Assembly (NCBI RefSeq): GCF_002261355.1
Contig: NZ_NEVU01000003.1
Coordinates: forward strand, 1,302,001-1,366,000
Length of the DNA: 64,000 nt
DNA from: Bordetella genomosp. 12
GTDB lineage: Bacteria > Pseudomonadota > Gammaproteobacteria > Burkholderiales > Burkholderiaceae_B
Direction: 5' to 3'
Shown here: positions 45,773-55,473 of the stretch, piece after piece
Numbering within the stretch: the first letter of the stretch is position 1
How the letters are laid out: each line of letters starts with the position of its first letter
Made by a program: the position numbers and the translations under genes
Notes under the pieces: generated by a model
Database searches by the model: none
Seen by the model: the letters and a program-made list of their open reading frames with translations, nothing else
Told to the model about the DNA's origin: nothing

Positions 45773-48043
45773 TCAGGGAGCGTCGCTCTCTTTGAGGCAA
45801 TCCACGTAATAACGCTTGGCGCCGTCCGGCCCCACATCCTGGGCCAGCCCGTGGATATAGGTTTCGAAGCCCGGGAACCGCTCATTGAACTCGCGCGCGA
45901 ACTGCAGGTATTGAACGATGGTGCGGTTGAAGCGCTCGCCGGGGATCAGCAAGGGAATGCCCGGCGGGTAAGGCGTGAGCAGCACACCGGTCACTCGGCC
46001 TTCGAGCTGATCGATCTCCACGCGCTCGACCTGACGGTGCGCCATGCGGGCAAAGGCGTCCGACGGCTTGAGGGCCGGAACCATGTCGCTCAAATACATT
46101 TCGGTGGTCAGGCGTGCCACATCGCGCTGGCGATAGGCTTCGTGGATGACCTGGCACAGATCGCGCAGCCCCAGGCGTTCGTACTGCCGGTGTTCGCGGC
46201 AGAAGTCCGGCAGGATGCGCCACAAGGGCTGGTTGCGGTCGTAATCGTCCTTGAACTGCTGCAAGGCGGTCAACAGCGTATTCCAGCGGCCCTTGGTGAT
46301 GCCGATGGTAAAGAGAATGAAGAAGGAGTAGAGGCCGGTTTTCTCGACCACCACGCCGTGCTCGGTGAGGTATTTGGACACCAGGGCCGCGGGAATACCG
46401 GTTTCACCGAAGCTGCCGGACATGTCCAGCCCCGGGGTGATGATGGTGGCCTTGATCGGATCCAGCATGTTGAAGTCTTCGGCCAGTTCGCCAAAGCCAT
46501 GCCAATGATCGTTGGCTTCCAGGATCCATTCGTCGCGGTTGCCGATCCCCTCGGAAACCAGGCGGTTGGGCCCCCAGACCTTGAACCACCAGTCATTCCT
46601 GCCGAACTCCGACTCCACCTTGCGCATGGCGCGGCGGAAATCCAGGGCTTCGCGGATGCTCTCTTCGACCAGCGCGGTGCCGCCCGGCGGCTCCATCATC
46701 GCGGCGGCCACATCGCAGGAGGCGATGATGGCGTACTGCGGCGAGGTCGAGGTGTGCATCAGATACGCTTCATTGAACACGTTGCGGTCCAGTTTGCGCG
46801 ACTCCGACTCCTGCACGATGATTTGCGAGGCCTGCGAAATACCGGCCAGCAGTTTGTGGGTGGAGTGCGTGGCGAAGACCATCGCGTCTTTGTTACGCGG
46901 ACGGTCCTGGCCTATGGCGTGCATGTCCTGGTAGTACTCGTGAAACGCCGCATGCGGCAGCCAGGCCTCGTCGAAGTGCAGCGTATCCACATAGCTGCCC
47001 AGCTTTTCCTTGATCATCTCGACGTTATAGATCACGCCGTCATAGGTGCTCTGGGTGAGCGTGAGGATGCGCGGGTTCTTGTTGACCGCCTCGCGCGCAA
47101 ACGGGTTGGCTTCGATCTTCTTGCGGATGTTCTCGGGATCGAACTCGGCCAGCGGGATGGGGCCGATGATGCCCAGGTGGTTGCGCGTCGGGCGCAAGAA
47201 CACCGGGATGGCGCCCGTCATGGTGATGGCGTGCAGGATGGACTTGTGGCAGTTGCGGTCCACCACCACCACATCGCCGGCGGCCACGTTGGCGTGCCAG
47301 ACGACCTTGTTCGAGGTCGAGGTGCCGTTGGTCACGAAAAAGCAGTGATCGGCGTGGAAAATGCGCGCGGCATTGACTTCCGACTCGGCCACCGGGCCGG
47401 TGTGGTCCAGCAACTGGCCCAATTCGTCCACCGCGTTGCAGACGTCGGCGCGCAGCATGTTCTCGCCAAAAAACTGGTGGAACATCTGGCCCACCGGGCT
47501 TTTCAGGAAGGCGACGCCGCCCGAGTGGCCCGGGCAGTGCCAGGAGTAGGAACCATCCTGAGCGTACTTGACCAGTTCGCGGAAAAACGGCGGCGGCAGG
47601 CTGTCGACGTAGCTGCGCGCCTCGCGGATGATGTGCCGCGCGACGAACTCGGGCGTGTCTTCAAACATATGAATGAAGCCATGCAGTTCGCGCAGGATGT
47701 CGTTCGGGATGTGCTCCGACGTGCGCGTCTCGCCATACAGATAGATGGGGATGTCGGCATTGCGAAAGCGCAGCTCACCGATGAAGGTGCGCAGATTCTT
47801 GATGGCGCTGGCCACGTCCTCGGGCGAGTCGACGTCGAACTCTTCGTCGTCGATGGACAGGATGAACGCGCTCGCACGGCTTTGCTGCTGGGCAAAGGAG
47901 CTCAGGTCACCATAGCTGGTCACGCCGATGACTTCCACGCCCTCGGCCTCGATGGCCGACGCCAGGGCACGTATCCCCAGACCCGAGGCGTTCTCGGAGC
48001 GGAAGTCTTCGTCGATGATGAATATGGGGAAGCGAAATTTCAT
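45773..48043 (-). CDS. Arginine/lysine/ornithine decarboxylase (large AdiA/LdcI-type)
   Basis: PLP-dependent decarboxylase of 756 aa with three parts: an N-terminal receiver-like wing (residues 1-130, IFIIDEDFRSENASGLGIRAL), the PLP core with Lys397 in FATHSTHKLLAGISQ and HFDEAWLPHAAF before it, and a C-terminal domain with LLTPYPPGIPLLIPGER. Biodegradative enzymes of this type form decamers and help in acid resistance or polyamine formation. Whether it prefers arginine or lysine is unclear; the E/DEAW and THST segments resemble both. Confidence 0.92.
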   Translation of the reverse strand: MKFRFPIFIIDEDFRSENASGLGIRALASAIEAEGVEVIGVTSYGDLSSFAQQQSRASAFILSIDDEEFDVDSPEDVASAIKNLRTFIGELRFRNADIPIYLYGETRTSEHIPNDILRELHGFIHMFEDTPEFVARHIIREARSYVDSLPPPFFRELVKYAQDGSYSWHCPGHSGGVAFLKSPVGQMFHQFFGENMLRADVCNAVDELGQLLDHTGPVAESEVNAARIFHADHCFFVTNGTSTSNKVVWHANVAAGDVVVVDRNCHKSILHAITMTGAIPVFLRPTRNHLGIIGPIPLAEFDPENIRKKIEANPFAREAVNKNPRILTLTQSTYDGVIYNVEMIKEKLGSYVDTLHFDEAWLPHAAFHEYYQDMHAIGQDRPRNKDAMVFATHSTHKLLAGISQASQIIVQESESRKLDRNVFNEAYLMHTSTSPQYAIIASCDVAAAMMEPPGGTALVEESIREALDFRRAMRKVESEFGRNDWWFKVWGPNRLVSEGIGNRDEWILEANDHWHGFGELAEDFNMLDPIKATIITPGLDMSGSFGETGIPAALVSKYLTEHGVVVEKTGLYSFFILFTIGITKGRWNTLLTALQQFKDDYDRNQPLWRILPDFCREHRQYERLGLRDLCQVIHEAYRQRDVARLTTEMYLSDMVPALKPSDAFARMAHRQVERVEIDQLEGRVTGVLLTPYPPGIPLLIPGERFNRTIVQYLQFAREFNERFPGFETYIHGLAQDVGPDGAKRYYVDCLKESDAP

Positions 48044-48233
48044 GCGGGCGCTCCTGGGGCGGGCAAGGCAAAACGGACGCGAGTGTACTTCGGGACGCCC
48101 GGCTGAAATCCTCAGTCGGGCGCGAGGCCGGCGATTCGGGGGGGATTGTAGGACGGATTCTTAGCCACGCGGATGACAGCCTCGAAATTGCCTCGTCCGG
48201 CATCCGTCATGCGCACGGCCAACCCCGCGCAGG

Positions 48234-48683
48234 TCAGCGCAGGGTCGCCGGCGCGGCGGCCGCCACGGCAGCCTCGTAATGGCGGTAAAAGGCCTGCACC
48301 GACTCGTCTTCCTTGCCGCTGAGCGTGCGCTCGATGCGCGAAATGCCGCACAGGCACACGTCGAAATCGGGCTGCCCGGTGACCAGCACGACCGGATCAT
48401 CGTTATCGCAAACCTCGTACTGCCCGCCGTGGGCGCGCCGCGCGACTTCATACAGATAGGCGGCCATGCCGACCCGTTGCATGGGCGTGAGCGACAGTTC
48501 GCCGGCGCGCACCTGCGCGGCCACGCCGTCGAGCAGGCCCACGCTGGCCGGCTGATAGTCGAAACGGGAGGTATCCGGCAACGCTGCGAGAAAATCGGCC
48601 GCGGCCGCGTTCACGCGCTCGCTGAACTCGGCCTGAACTTGCGGATCGGCTTCAGGCGCTTGCTTCTTGAAGAAACCAAACAT
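48234..48683 (-). CDS. Conserved-looking hypothetical protein
   Basis: Protein of 149 aa, not recognised. It begins MFGFFKKQAPEADPQVQAEF, a short basic N-terminus with no signal peptide, and continues with a mixed helical region and a central VVLVTGQPDFDVCLCGISRIERTL. Codon use (G/C-rich third positions) is like that of neighbours, supporting a real gene. It is divergent from the GNAT gene. About 190 bases between this gene and the decarboxylase start hold nothing I can identify. Confidence 0.7.
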   Translation of the reverse strand: MFGFFKKQAPEADPQVQAEFSERVNAAAADFLAALPDTSRFDYQPASVGLLDGVAAQVRAGELSLTPMQRVGMAAYLYEVARRAHGGQYEVCDNDDPVVLVTGQPDFDVCLCGISRIERTLSGKEDESVQAFYRHYEAAVAAAAPATLR

Positions 48684-48765
48684 CGGGCGACTCCTGCATT
48701 CGGGTATCTTCCATTATAGGAAGCCACAGAGCAGTTCCGCCCGCTCCACAAGCAAAGGATCGTCA

Positions 48766-49275
48766 ATGCAAACCTTCAGCATACGCCCGCTCGGCCCGCA
48801 AGATGCTTCAGATTTCAAGGCATTGCGGCTGGCCGCCCTGCGCGAGACGCCCGAGGCTTTTGGATCGAGTTACGAAGAGGAGCAGCTTGTCACGGTGGAG
48901 GAATGGGCCCGCAAGCTCGAATCCTGCTCCAGCCGGGCCGTGCTCGGCGCCTGGGAACAGGGGCTGCTGGTGGGCTGCGCCGGCCTGATGCGCCTGGGTA
49001 CGCTGAAACAAATGCACAAGGCCGTGATCTGGGGCATCTACGTTGCGCCCGCGCAACGGCGGCAAGGGCTGGGGCGCCGTCTGCTGGCCGCCATCGTCGC
49101 GCAGGCGGGCCGCTGGGACGGCGTGCGCCAGGTGCTGCTGACCGTGGCCGAGGGCAATCCCGCCGCCTCGCGGCTGTACGAGACCCTCGGTTTTACCGCC
49201 TACGGGCGCGAACCGGCCGCGCTGTGCGTGGACGGCCGCTACCTGGAAGAAACGCTGATGATCCTGCGGCTGTGA
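48766..49275 (+). CDS. GNAT-family N-acetyltransferase
   Basis: Acetyltransferase of 169 aa with the standard fold: DFKALRLAALRETPEAFGSSYEEE at the N-terminus, the acetyl-CoA loop VAPAQRRQGLGRRLLAAIV near residues 93-112, and NPAASRLYETLGFTAYG in motif B. Substrate unknown (small molecule or protein N-terminus). Its stop codon directly abuts that of dcd, converging. Confidence 0.9.
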   Translation: MQTFSIRPLGPQDASDFKALRLAALRETPEAFGSSYEEEQLVTVEEWARKLESCSSRAVLGAWEQGLLVGCAGLMRLGTLKQMHKAVIWGIYVAPAQRRQGLGRRLLAAIVAQAGRWDGVRQVLLTVAEGNPAASRLYETLGFTAYGREPAALCVDGRYLEETLMILRL

Positions 49276-49839
49276 TTACGTGCGCGGCAAGGTCACGCCG
49301 CGCTGGCCCTGGTACTTGCCGCCCCGGTCACGGTAGGAGGTCTCGCAGACCTCGTCGCTTTCCAGGAAGAGCATCTGCGCGCACCCCTCGCCGGCGTAGA
49401 TCTTGGCCGGCAGCGGCGTGGTGTTGGAGAACTCCAGCGTCACGTGGCCCTCCCACTCCGGTTCGAGCGGGGTGACGTTGACGATGATGCCGCAACGCGC
49501 GTAGGTGCTCTTGCCCAGGCAGATGGTCAGGATGCTGCGCGGGATGCGGAAGTACTCCACCGTGCGCGCCAGGGCGAACGAGTTGGGCGGAATGATGCAG
49601 ACATCGCCCTTGAAGTCCACGAACGAGCCCTCGTCGAAGTTCTTGGGATCGACGATGGTGGAATTGATGTTCGTGAAAATTTTGAACTCGTCGGCGCAAC
49701 GCACATCGTAGCCGTAGCTGCTCGTGCCATAGCTGACGATGCGTCCGCCGTTCGCGGTGCGCACCTGGCCTGCCTCGAACGGTTCGATCATGCCGCCCTC
49801 GGCCGCGCGGCGGATCCAGCGGTCGCTTTTGATGCTCAT
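49276..49839 (-). CDS. dcd: dCTP deaminase
   Basis: Homotrimeric dCTP deaminase of 187 aa making dUTP for dTMP synthesis. Motifs: [24 protein letters not shown], the nucleotide-binding [10 protein letters not shown] and the catalytic [20 protein letters not shown] with its glutamate, ending [14 protein letters not shown]. It sits 70 bases downstream of tamB, the same order apbC-tamA-tamB-dcd continuing on the minus strand. Confidence 0.97.
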   Translation of the reverse strand: MSIKSDRWIRRAAEGGMIEPFEAGQVRTANGGRIVSYGTSSYGYDVRCADEFKIFTNINSTIVDPKNFDEGSFVDFKGDVCIIPPNSFALARTVEYFRIPRSILTICLGKSTYARCGIIVNVTPLEPEWEGHVTLEFSNTTPLPAKIYAGEGCAQMLFLESDEVCETSYRDRGGKYQGQRGVTLPRT

Positions 49840-49909
49840 GAATGGGTACCCCTATGCAATGCGCGATATTTTATCGCGTCGCCGCCGCGGCCTGGCGAGG
49901 AGCCCCGGT

Positions 49910-52900
49910 TCATTCGCCCACCACCCAACGGTAGATGAGTTCGATGCCGTTGACCGAGCCGCCCTTGAGGTCCAGCGACAGGCCCTGGGCCAGCCGGTAA
50001 CTGGCCCGGCCCACGGTCTCGCTGCCGGCCATGGCCTGCTCCACGCTCAACGTGATGCCATTGGCGAAATTCTTGCTCGCCACCAGAAACTGGGTGGCCA
50101 GGTCGGCGTCGGCGTCGCGGTTGACCGAACTGGCCACGGTGCGGTCGGGCAACAGGCTGCCGGAGCTGCCGATCGCGCCAGTGCGCATGCTGACGTCATC
50201 CAGGCCGAACTGCTTATACAGCGGCTCGCCGCCGCCCAACAGGGCCGTGCCGATGGACAGCAGCAGCGCCGTGTCGCCGCCGCCGGAGTCCGGCCCCCGG
50301 CCCAGCACCAGCCAGGAGAGTTTTTCCACATCGCTGACGTCCGGGTAGGAGACCAGATCGATGCGCGGCCGCTGAGCCGTGCCGGTCACCTGCACGCCGG
50401 CTTCGACCGTTTCGCCCGTGCGCAGGGCCAGAATATCCAGGATGGGGTTATCCAGCCGGCCCTGGAAGGTCAGCGTGCCGCGCCGCAGGCGCAGCTTCTG
50501 GCCATAGGCTTCGATGCCGCCGGCCCGGGTGTGCAAAGCTCCCATGCCGGTGAGGCGTCCGCCCTGCATCAGAATCTGCAGATTGCCGACCAGACCGGCG
50601 TCCAGGCCCATGCCGGTAATGTAAAAGCGCGGGCCCATATCGACTTTCAGGTCCATCTCCACCTGGATGGGCGTTGCGGACTTCTGGTCGTCACCGGGCC
50701 GGACCACGCGCACGTCGTCGTCCAGCGAGGGCACGCCCTGCAGGATTTCCAGGCTGATCCACCCGGCATCGGCGGTGATATCGCCGTTGATGGAGATGCG
50801 CGGCAGGGCAATGTCGATGTCCACGCGGCCGCTGACCATGGCGTAACGATCCGAGCGTTGCAGCGCCGGGAAGCGATACAAGGTCACGCCGATGCGGCCC
50901 GCCATGCTGGTGAGATTCCATTCTCCCTTGGCCTCGGCATAACCGCCCTTGGCCTCGGGATTGGTGGTGATCCACTCCTTGGTGCGCCATTCGTCGGGCA
51001 TGACACGCAGCACCGCCGGAAACCGCAGCGAATCCAGCACCAGCCGGTCGCCGATCAGGCGTGCGCGCAGCGTGCCGTCGACCAGCCGCACGCCGTCGTC
51101 GATACGCACGACGCGCAATTTGTCGCCCTCGATGTTGCCCGTGGCATTCCAGCCGCCGGACAGCGTGCCGTCGACCTGCGCCTTGGCGCGCAGCGAGCCG
51201 CCGACTTCCAGCGTATCGCCCACGAACAGGCTCAGCCAGGTCAGGTCAGCGACATCGGCGCTGATATCGGCGCGCACGGGCTGGCGCGGGTCCAGCGTCA
51301 AGCCCTTGATCTGGGTGTTGGCGGTAGCCGTGACATGCCCCATCTTCTCGGTGCTCAGCTCCAGCGCCGCATTGATGCGGCTGGCATCTCCCTGACCGGC
51401 CGTGGCGGTGACATCGAGCTGCAGTGCCTTCAGGCCCAGGGGCACGGGCGGGTCGCCCGGAATGCGCAGGTCGCCGCTGCGCCGCGCCAGCCGGGCGCGG
51501 CCCGACAACGCGCCGGCGTATTTCAGATCCCAGGAGAAATCCAGGGCGATCCGCCGCTGCTCATCCGCGATCACGGCGTTGACCCGGTTGGCCTGGGCGT
51601 TTTTGTTTTCCTGGCCCAGGGCGGTCATCAGTTGGCGCAGCATGGTGGCGCGCAGCTCGAAATTCTCGGCGCGGCCGGCCGTCTCCCAACGGCCCTGCCC
51701 GCCGCGCGAGCCGCCATGGGACAAGGACAGACGTTGCTTGTCGGGGAAGGTGGCCTGCAGCTCGGCGGCGCCCACCTGCCACTGCCAGGCCGGCGCCACC
51801 GCATCGGGCTGATACGCCAGCGCCAGCGCGCCCGGGATGGCGAGCGTGAACCCGGCGCTTTGCGCCGACAGGCCCGTGACCCGGCCACGCCACCCGGCCA
51901 GACCGTCCTGCGCCGCCCAGCCGCCTTCGAACGCCAGGCGGGCCTCGACCGGCGCGTTGCCCAAGCGCTTGGGCTGCGGTTTGGGGGGGGTGTAGCGCGC
52001 TTCGACCTTGCCTTTGTGGCGGGCCAGCTCGCCATCCAGGTCGGCCTTGAGCGCCACGCCGCCGCCCGGCAGATCCGGCCAGAAAGCAGCCAGATCCGGC
52101 GCCTGCACGTCGAGCGCCAGTTTGGCCTGCACCTCCTGCAAGGCGCCTTGGGCGCGCACGCGGTTCTTGCCCAACGTGAGATCCACGTCCAGCAAGGGCA
52201 CCCGCAGACCGGGCGGCAGGCCCGGCGCGAAGGCCGCGCCGCCTTCCTGGCTGCGCAACTGCGCGGCCACGGTGCCGGCCAGCGCTTGCTTGTTCCAGCG
52301 GCTGTCCGGCGCGATCCGCAGTTGCAGATCCGCCGACCGCAACACGCTCAGATCCTGGAGTTCGGCCTTGATGTCGGCCTGGGCGCTCAGGACCGCCGGC
52401 GGCAGCCAATCTCCCAGCAGGCGCTTGAGATCCAGGCGGTCGGAGACCACATGCGCCTGGATGCGGTCCGGCGCGCCGGCCTCGGCGGCCGACTCCCAGT
52501 CGACCACGGCGCTCAGGCCGGAGCCGTCATCGCGCTTGAGTTCCAGGCGCGCGTCGCGCAACGGAAAACTGGCCAGCGGCTTGACCGCGGCCTGCGCGTC
52601 GACCACCAGGCCCGCGCCGCTGCCTTGCAGCGTGACCGCGAGCTGTTCCAGCGTGCCCTGCGCCTGGGCGGACAGCGCAATCGGGCACAACTGCCGCACC
52701 GCCTCGCGCCAACGCTCGCGCCGCAAGTCGGCCTCGGCCGCGCCCGGCGCCTGGCCACCCAGCGCGCTGGCGGCGCCCTGGACCACCTCCGGGCGCGTCA
52801 CGAGATAGGCACCCTGTTGGCCAGCGCGGGCGGCCTCGTCCTGCGCTTTCTGGCTGGCCTTCAGGTCGCCCAATTCCATGCAGAAGGTGGCGTCCGGACG

Positions 52901-53563
52901 CGCGGCCGCGATGCGGGCTTCCAGGCGCGCGGCCACGGGCCAGGGCGCAGCCAGCTTCTGCACATCGAGCAAACCGTTCAGGCGCACCCGCCCTTCGGGA
53001 TGATCCACGCGCAGGCTCTGGATATCCAGCCGGGCGGCAGCCTCGCGCTGCACATGCAGCCCCAGCGCAATGTCGTGCACACTGACCGGCAACGGTTGGC
53101 CGGCCCGGGTCAGCGCGAACTCGCCGACGGCCAGGCGATCCACGTCGATGGAGACCGGCAAAGACAGCGCATCGGGAAGGCCGGCAGACGTTTGCTGAGC
53201 CGGGTCTTCCGGCGAGGAGGCCGGCAGGCCGACGGCCAGGCGATCCGCCGTCAGCGCCCGGACATAGGCGCGACGGTGGCCCAGCTCGCTCCAATCCACG
53301 TCCAGCCAGAGGTTGCTTGCCTCGATGCGGGTGTCGGCCACCGTGAGGTCGAGCCGCCCGACGCGCAAGCCCTTGAGCACCGAGCCCTCGATGGCTTCCA
53401 CTTCGCCGCCCAACATCGACACGGCCGAATCCAGCAGCAGGCGGCTGCCGGTTTGCGAGGCCACCAGCCAGAACACAAACGAAGCGGCCAGCGCCGCCAG
53501 GATGGCCAGTCCCGGCAGCCACCAGATCAGCAGATGCCGCAATACGGCGCGCAGCTTGGTCAA
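49910..53563 (-). CDS. tamB: Translocation and assembly module subunit TamB
   Basis: Large inner-membrane-anchored periplasmic protein of 1217 aa: an N-terminal signal anchor (LLIWWLPGLAILAALAASFVFWL, about 11-33), a long beta-taco-like middle, and the conserved C-terminal DUF490/TamB domain (WLVLGRGPDSGGGD ... ending IELIYRWVVGE). It partners TamA and, in other bacteria, moves phospholipid or autotransporters to the outer membrane. The start is TTG 53563, overlapping the tamA stop as TTGA; no ATG occurs before the anchor, so coupled translation from TTG is the best reading. Confidence 0.93.
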   Translation of the reverse strand: MTKLRAVLRHLLIWWLPGLAILAALAASFVFWLVASQTGSRLLLDSAVSMLGGEVEAIEGSVLKGLRVGRLDLTVADTRIEASNLWLDVDWSELGHRRAYVRALTADRLAVGLPASSPEDPAQQTSAGLPDALSLPVSIDVDRLAVGEFALTRAGQPLPVSVHDIALGLHVQREAAARLDIQSLRVDHPEGRVRLNGLLDVQKLAAPWPVAARLEARIAAARPDATFCMELGDLKASQKAQDEAARAGQQGAYLVTRPEVVQGAASALGGQAPGAAEADLRRERWREAVRQLCPIALSAQAQGTLEQLAVTLQGSGAGLVVDAQAAVKPLASFPLRDARLELKRDDGSGLSAVVDWESAAEAGAPDRIQAHVVSDRLDLKRLLGDWLPPAVLSAQADIKAELQDLSVLRSADLQLRIAPDSRWNKQALAGTVAAQLRSQEGGAAFAPGLPPGLRVPLLDVDLTLGKNRVRAQGALQEVQAKLALDVQAPDLAAFWPDLPGGGVALKADLDGELARHKGKVEARYTPPKPQPKRLGNAPVEARLAFEGGWAAQDGLAGWRGRVTGLSAQSAGFTLAIPGALALAYQPDAVAPAWQWQVGAAELQATFPDKQRLSLSHGGSRGGQGRWETAGRAENFELRATMLRQLMTALGQENKNAQANRVNAVIADEQRRIALDFSWDLKYAGALSGRARLARRSGDLRIPGDPPVPLGLKALQLDVTATAGQGDASRINAALELSTEKMGHVTATANTQIKGLTLDPRQPVRADISADVADLTWLSLFVGDTLEVGGSLRAKAQVDGTLSGGWNATGNIEGDKLRVVRIDDGVRLVDGTLRARLIGDRLVLDSLRFPAVLRVMPDEWRTKEWITTNPEAKGGYAEAKGEWNLTSMAGRIGVTLYRFPALQRSDRYAMVSGRVDIDIALPRISINGDITADAGWISLEILQGVPSLDDDVRVVRPGDDQKSATPIQVEMDLKVDMGPRFYITGMGLDAGLVGNLQILMQGGRLTGMGALHTRAGGIEAYGQKLRLRRGTLTFQGRLDNPILDILALRTGETVEAGVQVTGTAQRPRIDLVSYPDVSDVEKLSWLVLGRGPDSGGGDTALLLSIGTALLGGGEPLYKQFGLDDVSMRTGAIGSSGSLLPDRTVASSVNRDADADLATQFLVASKNFANGITLSVEQAMAGSETVGRASYRLAQGLSLDLKGGSVNGIELIYRWVVGE

Positions 53564-55470
53564 AACGCGATCCCCAGCGAAAAATGCAAACGCAGGTCAT
53601 GCTCGCGCTGGCCATAGGCCACGTCCAGGAACAGCGGGCCGGCCGGGGTGCGCACCCGCGCGCCCACGCCATAACCCACCGCGACGTCCATGCCGCCGAA
53701 CGACTCCGCCGCGTCACCCGCATCGACGAAAAAGCCCACGCCCCAGCGCTCGTTGAAATAGTGGTCGTACTCCACGCTGGCCACCGCCAGTGTGGGCGCG
53801 CCGACCGTGGCGTCATCCTGCTTCAGGCCGATGCTCTGATAGCGATAGCCGCGGATGGAGCGTGCTCCGCCGGTACGAAAGCCGAAATCATCCGGCACAC
53901 GGGTTTTGCTGTTGGACCACACCCGGCCCACTTCGCCGCGTAGCGTGAGCACGTCGCGCTCGCCGATGGGCCACCACTTCTGGCCGCGCAGGCGCAGCCT
54001 GAAAAACGGGTCGCCGCTATCGAGCACCGTGCCGACGCCGCCGCCCACGGCGATCAGATTGCCCTCGCGCGGGTCGTATTTGCTGTCCACATCGCGGCGC
54101 AGCCAATCCGCCGTCACCGTGGCGGTGGGCAGGTCGTAGGTGTCGCCCCCGTCGATCTGGACGTGGTCGTGCGCCAGCAGCGCCCCCCAGCGGGTCTCGT
54201 ACTCGACCCGGCTGTCGCCCGCGCCCTTGCGCTCTTGCATGCGCGTAAAGCCCAGGGCGTAGCGGGTCACTTCCAGGCCCTGAATATCGGATCGCTGCGC
54301 CAGCACGCCGACGGAATCGCGCCGGCCCCGGCTGTCGGGCGGCAGCGTGAAATCCATGAAGGCGCGCTGCCGCAGCCGGTCCACGCCCAGGCCGGTTTCC
54401 ATCGTGACCGGCTGGCCGAAGACGATGTTCTGGCGGTAGAGCGTCTCGAAACGGGCGCCGGCCGTGTCATCGACCCCGATGGCCACGGCGGCGCGCTTGG
54501 CCGGGGCTTCGACCACGCGGACATCGACGGGCAATGTCACCTCGCCGTCCGGGTCATAGACCGCGGGCGGCGCGGCGCCGGGCGCGCCCGAAACCTTGGC
54601 CTCGCCGGCCGGCTGCGCCGCCGCCAGACCACTGGCGCCCGGCGCGCGCGCCTTGACGTCGCCATCCGGCGTGTTGGCCACCGGCGCATCGGCCAGCTGG
54701 CCGCCCGAGCGGCGCAAGGATACGAAGGCGCCGCGGAAAAACGCCGTCGATTGCAGCTCCTGCTGCCAATCGTCGAGCTGATCCTGGCTGTAGGACTCGC
54801 CCTCGCTATACCGGACATAGCGGGTGATGAGGCTTTCCGGTACGCGCTTGAGTCCCTGGGTCTGCAACTCGCCCAGGCGCACCAACGGCCCGCTGTCGAT
54901 GCGCACCGAAAGATCCACCATGGCGCTGTCGGCATGGACCTCGGCCTGCGATTCGGTCATGGTGGCCAGCAGAAAGTCGCGCGACGAAACGCTGTCGAGC
55001 AGATGCGCCTTGGCTTTGTTCCACTCGCCATTGATGAAGGGCTGGCCAGGCTTGAGGCTCCAGGCCTGGCGCCACTGATCGATGCGCGCGGCGTACTCGG
55101 GCCGCAGCACCCTGCCCGTGAAATTCAGGTCGACCGAACGGATGACCGCCCGCGGACCGGCCTGAATCGAAATATCCCAGGTATCGCCGCCGACGTCGGT
55201 GCCGGGCGCCAGGGTCACCGTGGGGGTGAAATACCCCTGGGTGGCCAGCGCGGCGACCGTCGCATCGCGGGCGCGGCGCCGCAGGCGGGTGATTTCACCG
55301 CCATCCTGATCTTCCGCCAGGCGCGCGATGGCGTCGACGGCCTCGGTGATGACGGTCAGCGCCTGCGGCGTGACACCGCCCGGATCGATGATGATCTCGG
55401 GACGGCTTGCATGCGCCTGCACAGACCACGCCAGGACTGCCAGGGCTAGAGCGGCGCGATACCTCCGCAT
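53560..55470 (-). CDS. tamA: Translocation and assembly module outer-membrane subunit TamA
   Basis: Omp85-family barrel of 636 aa. Signal peptide (1-22, cleaved after AHA), POTRA region to about residue 330, then a C-terminal barrel ending LRLHFSLGIAF with the terminal Phe of outer-membrane proteins; the family GVGARVRTPAGPLFLDVAYGQ and RGYRYQSIG blocks are present. An Ala/Pro/Gly-rich insertion at about 255-310 breaks the last POTRA and is not normal for TamA. The gene is three bases downstream of apbC. Confidence 0.92.
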   Translation of the reverse strand: MRRYRAALALAVLAWSVQAHASRPEIIIDPGGVTPQALTVITEAVDAIARLAEDQDGGEITRLRRRARDATVAALATQGYFTPTVTLAPGTDVGGDTWDISIQAGPRAVIRSVDLNFTGRVLRPEYAARIDQWRQAWSLKPGQPFINGEWNKAKAHLLDSVSSRDFLLATMTESQAEVHADSAMVDLSVRIDSGPLVRLGELQTQGLKRVPESLITRYVRYSEGESYSQDQLDDWQQELQSTAFFRGAFVSLRRSGGQLADAPVANTPDGDVKARAPGASGLAAAQPAGEAKVSGAPGAAPPAVYDPDGEVTLPVDVRVVEAPAKRAAVAIGVDDTAGARFETLYRQNIVFGQPVTMETGLGVDRLRQRAFMDFTLPPDSRGRRDSVGVLAQRSDIQGLEVTRYALGFTRMQERKGAGDSRVEYETRWGALLAHDHVQIDGGDTYDLPTATVTADWLRRDVDSKYDPREGNLIAVGGGVGTVLDSGDPFFRLRLRGQKWWPIGERDVLTLRGEVGRVWSNSKTRVPDDFGFRTGGARSIRGYRYQSIGLKQDDATVGAPTLAVASVEYDHYFNERWGVGFFVDAGDAAESFGGMDVAVGYGVGARVRTPAGPLFLDVAYGQREHDLRLHFSLGIAF

Positions 55471-55473
55471 GCC

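Noticed and set aside
48044-48233. Possible small gene or RNA between the decarboxylase and the hypothetical gene
   Set aside because: The only frame (48112-48357) overlaps the neighbouring gene out of frame, and there is no promoter, hairpin or terminator pattern.
49739-53617. A 1292-codon open frame antisense to tamB
   Set aside because: It is Gln/His/Arg/Gly-rich with no domain, a typical artefact of high-GC third positions opposite a long real gene.
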